Shown here one piece after another: positions 11,423 to 29,400 of a stretch of DNA of 64,000 nucleotides. Origin of the DNA: Seriola aureovittata. Its lineage: Eukaryota > Chordata > Actinopteri > Carangiformes > Carangidae. The stretch spans positions 11,912,501 to 11,976,500 of the forward strand of contig NC_079371.1 in the NCBI RefSeq assembly GCF_021018895.1. The letters are read 5' to 3'. Position 1 is the first letter of the stretch, and every line of letters begins with the position of its first letter. The notes under the pieces were generated by a model that worked only from the letters and a program-made list of their open reading frames with translations, did not search any database and was not told where the DNA came from. A program made the position numbers and the translations under genes.

Positions 11423-14400
11423 ATTTTTATCAAATCATAAAGTAAAGCCCATCGGCTACTTTCAGTTCCCTCCGTTCAGAGTTCTTTGCTCATTTTTTGG
11501 AGAAAATGTATTGATATATTCCTTTTTCTTAAATCATGAGATCTGACAGCTCATTAGCATTCACTTGCACTGAGCGTGTGCATGGTTATTATTTATGATA
11601 GTGGCTATCTTAGCACCAGAGCGGAATTGAGAAGACTGTGAATCAATAGCAGCTGACCACTCAGTAGCTGAGGGAGGTCAAGGAGGTTACGCTGGGGGGA
11701 GGGGGATGTAGTGGTTGATGACAGGATGTTTCCATAAGAGATGCGATCACTCGTTTAGCCTATCAAGACTAGCATTCTCACACATACACAAACACACAAC
11801 ACTTGGAAAACCTAAGCAATACATGCATTAAATGAGCAAGGAGCCTCAGGAAATTGTATTTAAATTCATTTATATGAGAATGAATCTCTTCATCATTAAG
11901 GATCAAAACTTGGTGAGTGGTCTCAGTTGGGCATTTTTATAGTATGGTAAGTGAAACCTTGAGAAAAACATTAAAAACATTAACCTAGTTTTATTCAATC
12001 ATTATATTTTCCTAATGTTAAATAACCTGTCATACAATTAATAATAAAATTAATCAATCAAACTTTAACCACAAACACTGAGCCAAAATGTGCACTAATG
12101 GAATGGATGGTGTTGTGGTTGGATCAGGATGTAGTTTAAATTACACATATATGCCTGAAAATGTAATTTAAGTTTTTAAGTAGCAGGGTAGTTAGGCAGC
12201 TGAGATGTTAGTGGAGTAATAATAAAGAACCCAAAAAGGTGCTTCTTAGTTGTACATGGAAATGAGGTAAAGCGCTTACTGCACACATCCATGTATGTTG
12301 GGAAAGAGGTGTAAAGAGTGAGGGTTAGAGAGAGTGTAAATGTCAGTGGGTTGTGTTCCCACTGTGTCCATGGCCTGTGGCCCCCTTTGACCTTTCCAGC
12401 AGGGCATCACACTAGAGTGCTACATTCACCTCCGGCCTGTTTAAAGCAAAGCCCTGCAGCCTGGTTGGTACAGCACAAACTCCTGACTCAAACTCTCATC
12501 TGATGTCACATCACAGGCTGTGTCCACCACTGCCACAGAGTAACCCCTCAGACTCTTCTGCTTGTCTGCTGATTGCAGGATTTCTGCTGGAAAATACACC
12601 AGCACCTTAAAGATCACGCTACCTCACACATGTGAAGCCAGCTCAGCAAACTGATCTGTTTTAGCTCATGTTTGTCACGTATAACCATTTCCCGTGGTAA
12701 ATGTCAGGCTAATACATAAACCTAACAAGCTCTGCTGTTGTAGCTGTGTGAGGTGTAAACCGTGAACTGATGAGTACCTCTCGATTAGAACTGATTATCA
12801 TATTGTGATATTTTCAAGTGTACTGTGCTTGGTAGTATGATGTTTTATTAATGTTTCATGAAATATTTATTGAAATGTTCTTTTGAGAGGCAAGTTAGGT
12901 AATGATTTTATGATACCCATTCTGAGCCACTTGTTCAAGTAAATTAAAGTTAATCATTCTCTAACTGCACAAATGCCTTTGAGCATAAACTGTCTTACAC
13001 GGAAATGTATTCTAAAAGACACACTTCAGTTATTATTGTTGCATGAATGAACAGCCTCACAACTGCAAATTTCCCCCCAACTTACTGTTGAAAAGTGTGT
13101 GAGATTTTCTTAGCAACTAAAAGGAAAACTGTGAAGATCCCAGCATTCACAAAAGGAGATTTCCTGCTCCACACGGCTGCAGTGTACTGCAGTACGCCAC
13201 TGGAGATTGTTCAGTGTTCAAAGTGTGGGAGGATTGTAGTTACATTTGTGCTATTAGGTGGTTAATTATTATTTCCATGAGTTTTATTTGGGCTAATAAG
13301 ATGATAATGGTGACTTGGTGTTCCAGGGAACAACAAATCACTCGGGGCAGCTCAATGGCATTTGGTGAAGATTGTATGTTGCATGTGTATCCTCTGGGCA
13401 CGGTGGTTTCTTCTGACATTTGTAAATCATGCAGTTTAAGCAGATTTGAGGCCCTTTGTGGAAAACTAAACATGGTGTATTTTGAAATGATTAACTATAT
13501 TTGGATGTTTTAGTAATTCTTATTTGGGGGTGTCAGCCAAACCCTTACTTCTCTTAGATTCATCATAGGTTGGTTTCTCTTTTGCTCGTATTACATGAAG
13601 AGTGTGAAGAGCAGTGTGGGAAAAGGGAATGAATGGAAGAATGGTGGAATGATTGAAATGTTGAATGAATGAATGAATGAATGAATGAATGAATGATCAT
13701 AGAAGTGCAAAACTACAATCAGAACTTACAGATATTCATGTTATTTTGTTTACCACCTGATAATACAATGTACTGTAAAGGTCATATCACCAGAACCAGA
13801 TCATTCACATCATTTTCTTTTAACGAAAATTCTGTACATAGATCTTATGATTTAGATATTTTTCACAAGTTTTTCAGAGCTGCAGCCCAGTTCTTTTGCT
13901 GAAGGTTTGCATTCATCATAGCAGTCACTTTAAAATCAATCTCCAATCGCATGGATAACAGCCACTCACCCCATCTGCACACTGAGTTGATTTATAAATG
14001 CGTTGCATAGGATGAGAGAGCAACACTGTGAAGGAACTGCTTGATATGTGACTCGGCTAGACTGAAAATCACCCAAGGTGATATTTGTGGAGGAACCAGT
14101 ATGGGTGCTGGGAGGGATCAGTCCCAAAAGTCATTCAGTGAGGGTGTTGGAGGGTGATTAATGCCCCGATATTGTGCAGCAGGGTTAGTTATCTGCCTCT
14201 GATTGTAGGTCTGAGCTTGATTCAAGCTCTGGATGTGACTGATAAGGCAATCACGCAGGTTCTGTTACAGGGACAATGATGACAGTGGATACAAGCTGGA
14301 GGCAGAGGAGTGTTAGAATTTGTGTCTGTATCTGTCTCTGTATTTTTTTTTGTATGGATTAAATGTATCAGAAGCAATCCTGTGTTTCACACTCAAAATG

Positions 14401-17400
14401 AGCCAAAAGTTACATGAATCATTACATCATGTGACATTCACTCTTATCAGAACATAAATGGCAAATTGTTGCTGTAGGGGGGAAATGTACGCAAAGTAAC
14501 GAAGGAGAGGTCAGTGTCATGTGTCAAGCCACAAGCAAAGCAAATATGATATTCACATGTTGTTGTCATTATGAGTGAATACAATGCAGTGAATAGGAGC
14601 AGAGCAGCAAGTGCAGGATAAAAAACCCAAGGACTGGAAGGCCATACAAGCATTTGTGCATTTGTGTGTGCATTTATGTGTTGCATGTGTTTACATGTGT
14701 GTCCATAGGCTTGCACATAAAAGTGATGGATTTCATCAAACACTATAGGACTGTTACACCTGCTCATTTATCTCTGAGCCTCACAGAGCTCAGGCGCTCT
14801 GACCTCAGTTTCAAAGGTCAGAACAGGGTCAGTAAGTTATTTCAAAACTATACAGGTCAGGGTCGAAAGGTGTGACGCACTGTCGTATTTCTGTCACGTC
14901 TTCCTATAACACACCACATAATTGACTTGGCCGCTCCCCAGATTGCATTTTTATATCTCTCATGCCACAGAGTCAGGGTATATTTCAGCTGCTGGACAGA
15001 TGATCTACATGTATTTGATGCAGCTGACACTCTGCCATTTACCACTGGTGATGAAGTCCTCATCAGTTTAATGGCAGGTGAGTTATTAGCACCTGAAGCA
15101 GGTTTTACAAATGTACAGGGTGCAAAGTTGGAAATGATTTATTAGTATGAAAAATTCATTTGACCCATTTCCACCTCATTGGCTCTGTCCAATGTAGCCT
15201 TTTGCAAACTCATTTCTGACATTCAGCGGAAAACAGTGAGCTTCACGGGCACTTTCTGACCAGGAGGGATGGGAGCTCCACTTTTCATTAACGGTGGCTG
15301 AACATCCCTGAGCCGGCAGCGTCTGTCAGCTTGGCTGCATCACGGCTCACAGAACCAGGAGTGGATTTCAGCTCTCATTCCTTAGGAACTCACAATAGCA
15401 CCGTATTTCTGGGTCACTATTGTTAAGCGTAAGCAAAGCCAAGTACATCCACTTGTTCAAACCGAGGCACAAGATTGTTTTTCTTAATTTATCTTTATTT
15501 GTTCCGCACCTGTATGTGTAGTAACTTAAAAGAAAACTGTCCTGGACAAATAAACAGGCAGCCATAAATGATGCATTTACAAATTCAGCTAAACCTATGA
15601 ACTAATTAGACAAAGCATTACTGGGTCACTGACCCACTTAGCTTTACCTAGTTTAATAAGTTTAATATGGAATCCATACCCAAGAGGGGAAATACTGTAT
15701 TAGTGCATTTTTCTGGTATTTTGAACTTGAATTGACTTGAAATTAGAGTCTTTTATTAATCAGTTAACTTATTTCTCTCTATACTGATTTGAAGAAGTCC
15801 TCCACCTTTTAAACAGAGTGATCATATCTAAGTTATTATGATAAATTTACAAAATATGAAATTGTAAATGCCAAAAATCTTTTCCTACTGTTTATAGCGC
15901 CATTTCCACTATAACTACAAATGCGTCAGTGGTTTTAGTATCCTTTCTTTTTACGTTTTACTGGCAGGATTTCATTTGAAAGGCCTCCAACAGTCTATTT
16001 AAGACTACTGGACTGTGACTGGTGTTTTGAGGCTGTAAATCCAAACACTACCTCTAAGTCTTCGGCAAAATACCAAGCCAATTGTTAAAATGTCAGAGTG
16101 TTTGGCTTGGTAAAGATGCATGTGGGCAAGCGGGGGAATGGGTGTGGACGTCAGGCTTTAAAATTACAGGAATGACTACTAATTAACGGAGCGAGGCTTT
16201 CTCAAATATCACATTAATGTCAATGGCTTTATCCAGGAGGAGTGGGTGATGAAGGGGGGTGGTAGTGCTTTGGGGCCCACAGTGTTTCTTTTTACAGCTC
16301 ACATCACAGGAGCTGCCTGTGGATATTACTGTACAAGTGTGGTGAGAAACGCCCAGTAACATAAGTCTGGATTCAGTCTCTGAGTGAGAAACATGTAATA
16401 TATTTCACTTTAATTATAAGTGTATTATAACTGCCTGCCCAATGATTTAATAATGATAAACCATATCATGATCAACCATACTACCAACATTGAGTGAACA
16501 GAATTACACCATACCATCATAATCTTTAATAGAGTTTTTTTGTGTCTCAATAGGACTGAGGTTACAGACAGTCCAGACACAGTAAGCGCTGACTTCCACA
16601 GTCAGTGTCTGGATGGAAAATCTGCATTTTTATTTTTTTTAATTTTTTTCAGCCTTTCTTATTTCAAATTGCAAACCCCTGACAGCACTGAAAACATTAG
16701 CCAGATTTAGTCCTGTTCATCATCATGAAAGTTATTTTATTTTTGGTAATGAGGTCGTGGTTTTGTTTGGATCATTGATTGTGTCTTTAAATATCACAAG
16801 AATTGAGTTATGACTGTGTATGCGTCATTGCGCAGATTTTCCCAAATCATGCTGCCCTTGTTTTTACAAACATTCTGATTCCCACTGACAGAGGAAGGTT
16901 TTACCAAGGCAAAACATAAGCTCTCAGCAAATGATACCGTGTCCCTGGTGAAAGACTGAGTTCTGGGCTTCCTGATCTCCCCCACAACCCAGAAGATACT
17001 GTACAGAAACAATCAATATCACTGAGCAAGCATCAGAGTTTTTATTATCTGCGAGGCCCTGACTTGATCCCCCACTGTAGTGACTAATCTAATTGGAGCC
17101 GACAGAGACTCCCCGGCTGTGTGGTGCTGCCAAAGAAAGAGAGAAGACAGAGATGTCTGCAAGATCTTCATAAATCAATAGTCAGTCACAGGCAATTTTA
17201 CTTCCTTTTATCCATCCGTGCATCCATCCGCATCATATATCTAACACAGCCTTGTTAGCATTCTCATCTCACAACTCATCACCTCAGTGCTAATAGCAAA
17301 AACCATTGTTAGTAGTTTCTCCTGGACATGTGATAGTAAGCCCAGTCAATGGTCTGTATCCACGCTGCTATTTAACTAGGCTGACAGACTGTGTGGAAAG

Positions 17401-19274
17401 TATGCCATCGGGGCTATCAAAGCCCACAGCCTCTCCACAAGGCTCAGCAACAGACTTACATTTAGAAATATGACTCAACGACAGCATTGCAGAGTGTACC
17501 TGCTGTAATGTGTTGGACTAAACTTGGAATAGCTCCAATAAATTCTGTTGCATCAGGCATCAGAGGTCTTTTTTTTTCCATGATATTGTGTGAACGCTCT
17601 ATAACTTCCTTTACTCTGATATTCCTCCTGGCAGGAAATGATCGAGAGGCTTTTGTATTGAGCAGACAGTGTTAATTACTCAAGTATGAATTATTCAGCC
17701 TTTGAGTGATTCAATATAAATGCCTCCAGTCGATAGTTGCCAACACTTGAGAAGACTTTGGACTCCCTCTGGGGGGATTTTCAGAGCCAGTGATGGGTTG
17801 CATCTTATATGCCAGACCACAGAATGACACCAGAGTTAAATCTTCAGCTGGCGCACTGAATCAGCACTAGCTTCACATCACCCCCGGCCACTGCATCATC
17901 GTCTTGTGTATTGATTGACCATATTGAACAATTATGAAAGGGTATGCGGACATGAGTTTAAAAAAAAAGTTTGCAAAAGTGAACACAAGTTGAAAATCTC
18001 TTCAGTTCCTATGATGTGCAGGCTGGTCTCACTGGAAATGCATTTCTTTTTTTTTTTTTTGTCATACTGATTCGAAACAATGACACTACGGATGTAGCAC
18101 AACATACATATCAGCTCATAAACAGTTTGTTGCTTCAGCTCCTTCTAGTAGAGAGTATAGTGTAATATGGTAATTTTTAAACTTCGATTTGGATGTTTTT
18201 TTTTCCTCAGCTCTGTGGCTCCTTCACTATGTCAGAGACAGTCACAGGCTTCCTCTCTACTGCAATGATAAATAACGCGGTACATGATCCTATAACCAGT
18301 GCCTCATTGTGCTGTGTGACTGAGGTGTATGAACGCCATCTTCTGGTGAAAAGTCCAAAGTGCATTTCATCGACTAACGTGTTGTCTTTTCCCCTTCTGT
18401 AGCTCGGCCCATAAAAACAAGGTGGATTTTTCATAAAAAGCACAACTTCAGTTCATTTTAAAAGTTGATTTAGTCTGATAATATTTAGCAAAACCTAAAT
18501 CAAGCCCAATTCAAAATGACAGCTGCACACATCATAATGATTAACAGAGAAGAGAACCACGATTTAAAGTGACAGCTGTAATGTCCACTGCCACACACAC
18601 ACTGTCCACATGATCAGAAAAAAGCTAAACCAGCGTCACAAACAAAACCAAATACTTACATGTTTTTTTTTTTTTAGATAGATGTGGATTTAAAGAAAGA
18701 AAAATAGAAAGAAAAAAATGAAATCTTGAGCAGTGCCTATAATAAGCTTAGAGATATTAAAATACGTCATAGTAAAATGCATTAAAAACACATAAATAAG
18801 GCAGTAAAATGTGGTTTATTTGTGTATATGTGTAAACAGACAATCCAGTCGTGAACGAACTAAATAGAAATGATTCAAGTATTTGGTTTTTGGCTACCGT
18901 TTCATAATGAAGTGAAGAGCTTCAGGGGCAGAACACTGGACAAACTATTTGGTCTTTTCACTAAAACACATTTGTAATTTTATGGGGGTGGAAGTAATGA
19001 CACAAGTCGTCTTAGTAACAGACACGCTTTTTTTCTTGGAACAGAAAGTCTGGGATTTTCCCTTAAATTTGGTTAATCATTTGTTCTGACATTCTGCAGT
19101 TTCTTAATGTACAAATAAAAACTGTACATTTGTGTACGTAGGTGTTGGTAACACAGTAGTGTTTTTTTTTTCTGAGCAAACAACTAATTGTGAGTGTACA
19201 TGTGCAAACACAGGAGTTTGTACTTTGGAGTGATGGTCCAGTGTGCGTCTGTCGAGGCGTCACAGCAGTTTGGA
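11423..19274. other. fgf13/f9 intergenic spacer, right part, including f9 upstream region
   Basis: No exon or RNA gene was recognised in these 7.9 kb. Simple repeats include the GAAT tract at 13663-13695 and homopolymer runs near 18047-18060 and 18662-18675. The last few hundred bases must include the f9 promoter. I could not place a TATA box or liver-factor sites with confidence. Confidence 0.5.
13663..13695. repeat. GAAT tetranucleotide microsatellite
   Basis: About eight perfect GAAT units, preceded by degenerate GGAAT-type copies from about 13628. Confidence 0.95.
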
Positions 19275-22555
<3,281 letters not shown>

Positions 22556-22886
22556 ATTGAAAGCATAGATTTAAAAAAAATACAACTGGCTTATAAATGT
22601 GTTCCATGTCAAATAATTTTTTTTATTCTTTCTTTCTTTTTTTTCTACTTAATGCTCTTTGAACTTCACAGGATGTTCAAAAATCGGAAGCTGTTTTGAA
22701 TCATATGTTGTTAAAAGAATTTGGCGTGCAGTTCTGATTTTGAGTTTGAAACATTCGTGCAACCGGAGGGTCGTAGGTGACCTTTAAAAGACACTCGACT
22801 CTGACTTGGCTGAGTAGTTCCCCTTTGGATGCCATTGTACTGAAAGTGTGAGTGTGGCTAAATAAATGTAGCAGACAGATGTGAAG
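22556..22886 (+). other. f9: f9 3' UTR with poly(A) signal
   Basis: The sequence after the TAA stop is AT-rich, with a T-rich stretch near 22617-22640. The first good AATAAA is at 22861-22866, which predicts a 3' UTR of about 0.33 kb. The cleavage site itself cannot be seen. Confidence 0.5.
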
Positions 22887-25265
22887 CAGATCAATGTAAA
22901 TGCATAATATTAAATAAGATAACACCAAATTCATTCAAATTCATGTCATGTCTACAACAACACTGACTGTGTGCAGTTACAGTGAAAAACAACACTCCCA
23001 TCTGCTGGTGAACAAATGTTCTACAAGTTGAGGTATTCAGTAGCAGAAAAAGAAAAAGGATGTTTAGAAATCCAGACTTCAAATTATATGCGACTAAAAA
23101 CTCTCAAAACCAGAAACGTCCGCACGATTTTATTATATAAGTTGGCCTCCATTAAAACAAGAATACAGAAACAATGGATTAAAGCAGGGTGTATGACAAA
23201 GAGTAGCCTTAGCTTTGAGCCAAACATGTCACCAACTATTGAATTATTTCAACTGCCAAAACAAAAGTTCTTGCAATAAATAGTTTATTTTATTTGATTA
23301 TTTAATACAGAACTGAAGCTGTACAAAAAGAAGCCAGTTTAGAACAGTCACTGTGTAACAATACAAACCTGCTTGATGCTCAGTTGCCATGCATTTTCAT
23401 TTTAAAGAAACATTCAGCAACAAGTTTAGGCTACTTGGCTCATCAGGATACAAGCAGGTTTTTTTTTTTTGTTTTCCAACCTGGAAAATATGTGCAAAAT
23501 CTGCAGCATTTTGGATATCAGTTAAAGAAAACATCAAATTTTGTCGTATAAGCTAAAAGGCAAAAATTAAGGGGTTGTTTTTGTGCAGTCAAGCATAGCT
23601 CCTGTAAATATATGGAGACGTAATTTCATATGGAGCTGCACGATACCTCACAATGTGAAGTCACAAAATGACAGCAAAATAAATAAATTAACAACATAGG
23701 TAGTAGTGCAAAGCCGCCCCTGCTGCTTTCCAGACTCATTTCCATATCAAACACAGCGTATCAAAGGCAGCCCTCCGACTGGGGCCTCGATTTGATGTGG
23801 TAAATTCATATAAGTCTGCAATCAATATTTAATTAAGCGTTCGACACAGAGGGTGTATTTCATGTTGGCTGTATGATCCCTTTTAATGCGGAACCCCGAG
23901 ATTAACTGAGCTGTAATGGTGAGGAGGAAACAATCTGCCTCCGTGATGGAGGGGCACACAGAGCATAATCTCTCTCTTTCTGTTTCTGCTAATCTGCCTC
24001 GCCCTCCCTTCTCCAAGCTGTGACTGACAGTCGGCTCCCAAAAGATCCTGAGGAGAATGACAATGTTTGGTGCTCTGTGGCACGCGCCTCAGATTTGTTT
24101 ACGGCACACACCGAGGAATACATTGCCATCAATCTTCATCACGTCGGCCTCTGTCTTACATTACCATCGCTGACACGTCAACCGCAGACTGCATGTGGGG
24201 GGTACGACTCCCCTGCCTCCCCAACACATCGTTCAAGAACAAACAAAGGGAGTAACAGCATGAATAAGGGGAAATGCACAGTGAGAGAGGTAAAGCGGCA
24301 AGCAAAGAACACATTCAGTAGACAATAGGTGGCTTTTTGTCTATTTTGTCCTTCCACCTTAATAAAGTGCCTGTTGGATATTTGTGAGGTCAGGTTAAAG
24401 CAAGACGAGTATTTTGATTTTGCAAACAGTACATACAAGAGACCCTAAAAGAGCAGGAATAAAAAAGGCATTATGGCATGGCACATTTTGGCATTTTAAC
24501 TTCCTAGACTGTAAAGAAGAGTTTTGCCTTAAGGAATGAAATGTAAGAAAAATACAATGAAGTAGTTCAATGGAAAATGTCAACTACTACAACTACACAA
24601 AGATGAAACACTGAGGTACAATAAATGTTAAAAATGATACCGTATATGTAGAAAAGTCACTGCTTTAAGAAACGTTTCAGGCAAATCCTGGGTAAGCATC
24701 CATCCAGCACACAACGAGACAAACAGGAACAAACACACACACACACACACTCGGAGATACTGTAACCTCAAGTTTTAGCTGGAATGAAGAAGGGTTGAAA
24801 AATGTCCACAGTTTGCGAAATGACCCGCTCCTGCAGCAGCAACCTCACATCCTGACTATATGTGTGTTGCAGATGGAGCGCCAGAAGGAGAAGATATTCA
24901 TCACCAATAAGAAAAGAGGAAGACCAATCAGGATCCAGGGATCAGCTATTGATTGTCCAAGAGGGCTTAACAGTTCCTGTGCCTTTTGTGCTGGTGCCAC
25001 TGCACACCTTCACTATCAGAAAACACCAGCCCAGTGGATTGTCAATCAACACCCAGGGGAAAAAAAAAAAATCAGGTCTGTAGATTCCCACTTTTTTTTT
25101 TCTTTTTAATGACTGAACTGTGCTGAAGAAAGCAGACGGCACCAGGGAGTGAGGAGTGGGCGGCTGATAGTGCATCAGTTATGAGACAGCTATGGCTCAA
25201 TCTGTTCCTTCTGTCTGTTCATCATCCACAGGTAAATATTAGATTCACATTCTGTGCTTTCTTCT
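22887..25265. other. Convergent f9/mcf2 intergenic space and mcf2 3' UTR side
   Basis: No gene was recognised. The right part must hold the mcf2 3' UTR (minus strand, left of the stop at 25266). Minus-strand AATAAA motifs occur near 23283-23293, but I could not choose a poly(A) site. A block at about 23700-24200 has high sequence complexity and AT-homeobox-like words (TTTAATTAAG) and stands out from the A/T-rich surroundings. An AC repeat is at 24732-24750. Confidence 0.45.
24732..24750. repeat. AC dinucleotide tract
   Basis: A short perfect AC run in the presumed mcf2 3' UTR side. Confidence 0.8.
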
Positions 25266-26404
25266 CTACGGGGAGCTCAGCTTTCTCGCCTTCAGGTTCC
25301 CTGGGTCTACAAGAAAATATAGAGACTTTAAAGAAGAAAATCAAAGTCAAGAAATACCAGAGCTCAACATTAGAGTATATTGTCATCTTGAAGCCCATGT
25401 CTTTTCTTTACCCCCTAGTCTGGAGGAGTGTCCTCGGCTGCTGTCTCCTATAATCAGCTGCAGGCTGGCAGCTGCTATGAAGCCCTCTTGTCGCCGACTC
25501 AGATTTTTCACCAGCCTGAAGGATGAATAGTAAGAAAAGAGATGAGAGTGAGAGAAACATGGGGAGAAATTAGATAAATACACTTTGCTGCCACATGTTG
25601 TCTTTCTTCGCTGTCTGAACTTGTACCCATGCTCATACGGGATAGTTTGGGTAATCACTTGTTACAGTGACAAACTAGTTTACATCACATCCTGTGTGCT
25701 GATGGGCTGAGAACTCACCAGCGTCCCTTGTTGTCTTCACATTGCAGTTGGATGACGTCTCCGCATTTGATGGTGATGCTGTCTGGTCCATTTTGAAGAC
25801 AGTCGGCCAAAGCCCTGTATCTGCCTGGAGCCTAACACAGAAGGAAAAACTGTCAAGCACAAAGTAAGTAAAGATTTATTTATGTAGTAGTTTATTTTTT
25901 ATAGCTGTGTTGAAAGCAAAAGTTACAAAGTGCGTCATAAGAAGGCACAGTGTAGAACAAAATATCAAAGAGGAACAATATGAACACGCAGAGGGGCCAC
26001 AAGAATTAAAGAATTAAAACAAAAATAAGAGAATGAAAACGTCAGTTCAGAAAAGCGAGGGGATTTAAATGTCTTCTGAAATATGTCAGTTCAAATGGAT
26101 GATGTTACTGTAAGAGAGAAACTATTTCATTTTCATTCAAAGACAGAAAACACAAGTTTATTTATTTAAACTGGGAACATCCAGCAGACATTTATTTATT
26201 TAGGCACAACAACTCATAAATATTTAATAGCTAAGGGCTTTACCATGTGGAGTACGTGACATGCAGTCAATATGGAAAGGCCAACACCAAATTGATGGGC
26301 TGCTTGCTCTTAATCTTTGTTAGAAAACGGGCTACAAAATTTTGAAACATCTTAGACAAACCAGGGGCAGTGGTAAAAAATATGTCTGATATAATGTCTC
26401 TCCC

Positions 26405-26438
<34 letters not shown>

Positions 26439-29400
26439 ATGAGTTTAGAAGTTTTGTAATGTGTATGGAAAATTTTTTGACAGAAATAAAATGACAGCTA
26501 AATTCTTTTGAAGATTTTATAATACACAACATATAGACACAACAATAGAGCTTTGTCAACTGCTGCTTCCAAAATAAAGGAGTTTAGAGTTCTCAGGAAA
26601 ATGAAAAATTTGATCATCTACACGTCCATGATGACTCATCTGCTGAGGACGATCGGGTGATCTGATAGAAATCTACAACAGCTACTAAACGGACTGGTCT
26701 TGGTGCATAGTTGAATGTGAGGGTTCAAATTCTGCTTCTGGTGTCATGGCCACTGATTTATCTTCTGTCTGCCTCAGTTCAGTACAGGAGATTGTCCTGT
26801 ACATGAATATACAGTAAGTCCATGTCATTTTTAGATGATTAATTAGACAAAGATAAAGTACTGAAAAAAAGACATGGATGGTCTCACTGTTTATCTCTTG
26901 ATGTATTTTATTGTATCTAATGTAACTGTGTTCGGTCTCACCAGCTGCACCAAAACCTCCTCCTCTGTATCAGATGGGTGGAAAGCGTCCCGACCTCCAG
27001 ACCACTCCTCCAGACCCTCGCAGATGTCTACCGAGTGATGAGCGCCGGGCCAACCTGGGACACGGACATTACTCTGGCTATTAGAGGTACTGATGAACAC
27101 ATTACTCACAACACTACACCTTAAATGCACCATGTAGATACTTAGTAACTATGTCGACATTATAATAACCCCTTTGTCACTTACTGGGAATTTAACAAGA
27201 ACGTAGAATCAAAAGCTAATCTCATTAGCTGGACCTTTTTCCCCAAAATTCCTCGATGTACCTGGTTCTTCAGGTCAAAGTACACCTGAACTGCTGAAGG
27301 GGAAAAGCCAAATATCTATATCAGTTTAGGATTACGGAGAAAATCAGCAACAGTGTTCACAGCAATTTTGATTTGCATCAAATCCCATAACATTTTTCTG
27401 TGATTTAGTTACTAAGTATCTACTTGATTATGGCATAAATGTGAACAGATGAGATGAACTCACTCCTGCGGTTGTGCTGGTGTTTAGGGGAGTGAGGCTG
27501 GGGGTCTGGACTGCTCCTCCCCGACTCTGTGTCTTCTGAGCTCACTGACGCCCTCTGCTGCTTGCTGGGTGAACAACACAAAACAGCACGTGTCACCAAA
27601 TGCAGTGCAGAGACAGCGGACGGACTCAGGATAGATGTTATCCTCAGCCACACAATCTAGGGGTCAGCTCTCAATTCCTCAATCTGATCCATATCTATAA
27701 ACAGAGGGAACAGAATAGCTGGCCCCAGATCAGTGCCAAGGAACAACTCAGTCCTGTTGTTTCCCTACACAGCCATGACCATTCAGGCACCAGCCAGACA
27801 GCAGAGCACAGAGCAGCCGTGTGCAAGATTCTCTGTAAAAGGTGGAAATTAGGACTTGCAGACCACTGACTGACACAGTGTTCACACGTGCGTCATCACC
27901 AGGGAAGATCTGGTCTCAATTTATCAAGATCCAAATTTAGAGATTTGGTCACTCTATTATTACATGCTGAGTAATAATGTTTCTTGAGAGCAAAATTCTA
28001 CAGTAGCTTGATCAGATCTCAAAAAACAAGCCCCACCTTAAAAAGCAACTGTCATGAGGAAATTAAGAAAATTCATGGAATGAAGCCAGAACTCTTTTCT
28101 TTTCGTTTGCCCTTTGCATTACATGCAAAATAGCAAATCTGAGATGCAGAGATTGTTTTTGACATGTTAGAAAAACCATGGAAGAGCTGCTGAGACACAG
28201 GCCTGTTAACGTGACAACGGGGGGGGGGTCAGTTATGAACCGGAATGAGGCTATAAAAAGGGTTGCAGGTGGCGATCCGTATGCAAACACAGTAGCCCTG
28301 GGTTTTTGGTCCCAAGACGGGCCAGGTGGGTCATGCCAGGCCGAGGCAAGGTGAGCCAGGCTGAGTTTACCACTGAGCGTTAGGGCAGGTCAGTGGCGCT
28401 GGGGACGGTGGCGGGGGCGCGGCCGGGGCCGTTGCCGGGGGCTTCGGGGACGGGGGCTCCGGGAACGAAGGCACAGAAACATGTCAGCCGACAGCGAGAC
28501 AAAGTCCAGCCCCGGCAGACAGCCCCTGGGAACCCCTCTGGACGGCCGCATGCCCCTGCAGGTGGGGGATGGGAGGAATGGGGATAGGCAACCAGACAGC
28601 AGTGGACAGAGTGGGGCCTGCCCCTGTTCTCACACACACACACACACACACACACACTTACAAAGCCTTCTACCACGGTCACCAGAAATGATATCGTCAC
28701 ATTCACTCAAGCTGTGATCAGATATGAAAACTCAGCAAATGCAGATAGTAGTGCTGTGACTGCATGTGTGTGTTTTGCCTGTTTTGTTTGTACGTTTGTG
28801 CAAGTGTAGCCTAAAGTCATGCGCTTAGCACATTACTGAAAACACAGTATCTGTAAACAACCATAGACACTGACCTCTCAGAGAGTGATGGAGAAAGCTG
28901 CATGTGTTCAACCATTTGTCCATGTTGATATGCTTCATCTATGAGAAGAGGAAGGACGAGTGATTGTGAGGGGATGTACAGATGGATTGAATGTTCCAGA
29001 CAGAACATCAATTTTGAGCATGTATGTTCATTCTTTTCTTTTTGAGAACAGTATATGGTGAAGAAAACCTAAACGCAAAGGTCCACTTACAAATTTCAGA
29101 GCTTTTGAACACACCTCATGTTCTCTGAGGGAAGTGAAAAGCATTTCAAATCTCTAAAGTTAGTAAGTGGACCTTTGTTCTTACACCCACATTTATGTAT
29201 TTCACAGACCTCTAAGCAGCTTCTGCTGGTTCGTTAGGATTCTGCGCAGCTCATTGAGCCAGGCCATCTTCACCTCCAATGTAGGAGCCTGACAGACAAC
29301 AGAAACATCGCAACAGGCTGAACAAGACGGTCAGCGGATTACAACATTCTGTATGTACTGTACTTCTTTCTATCATAGGCTAGTTACAATGCTGCCATTT

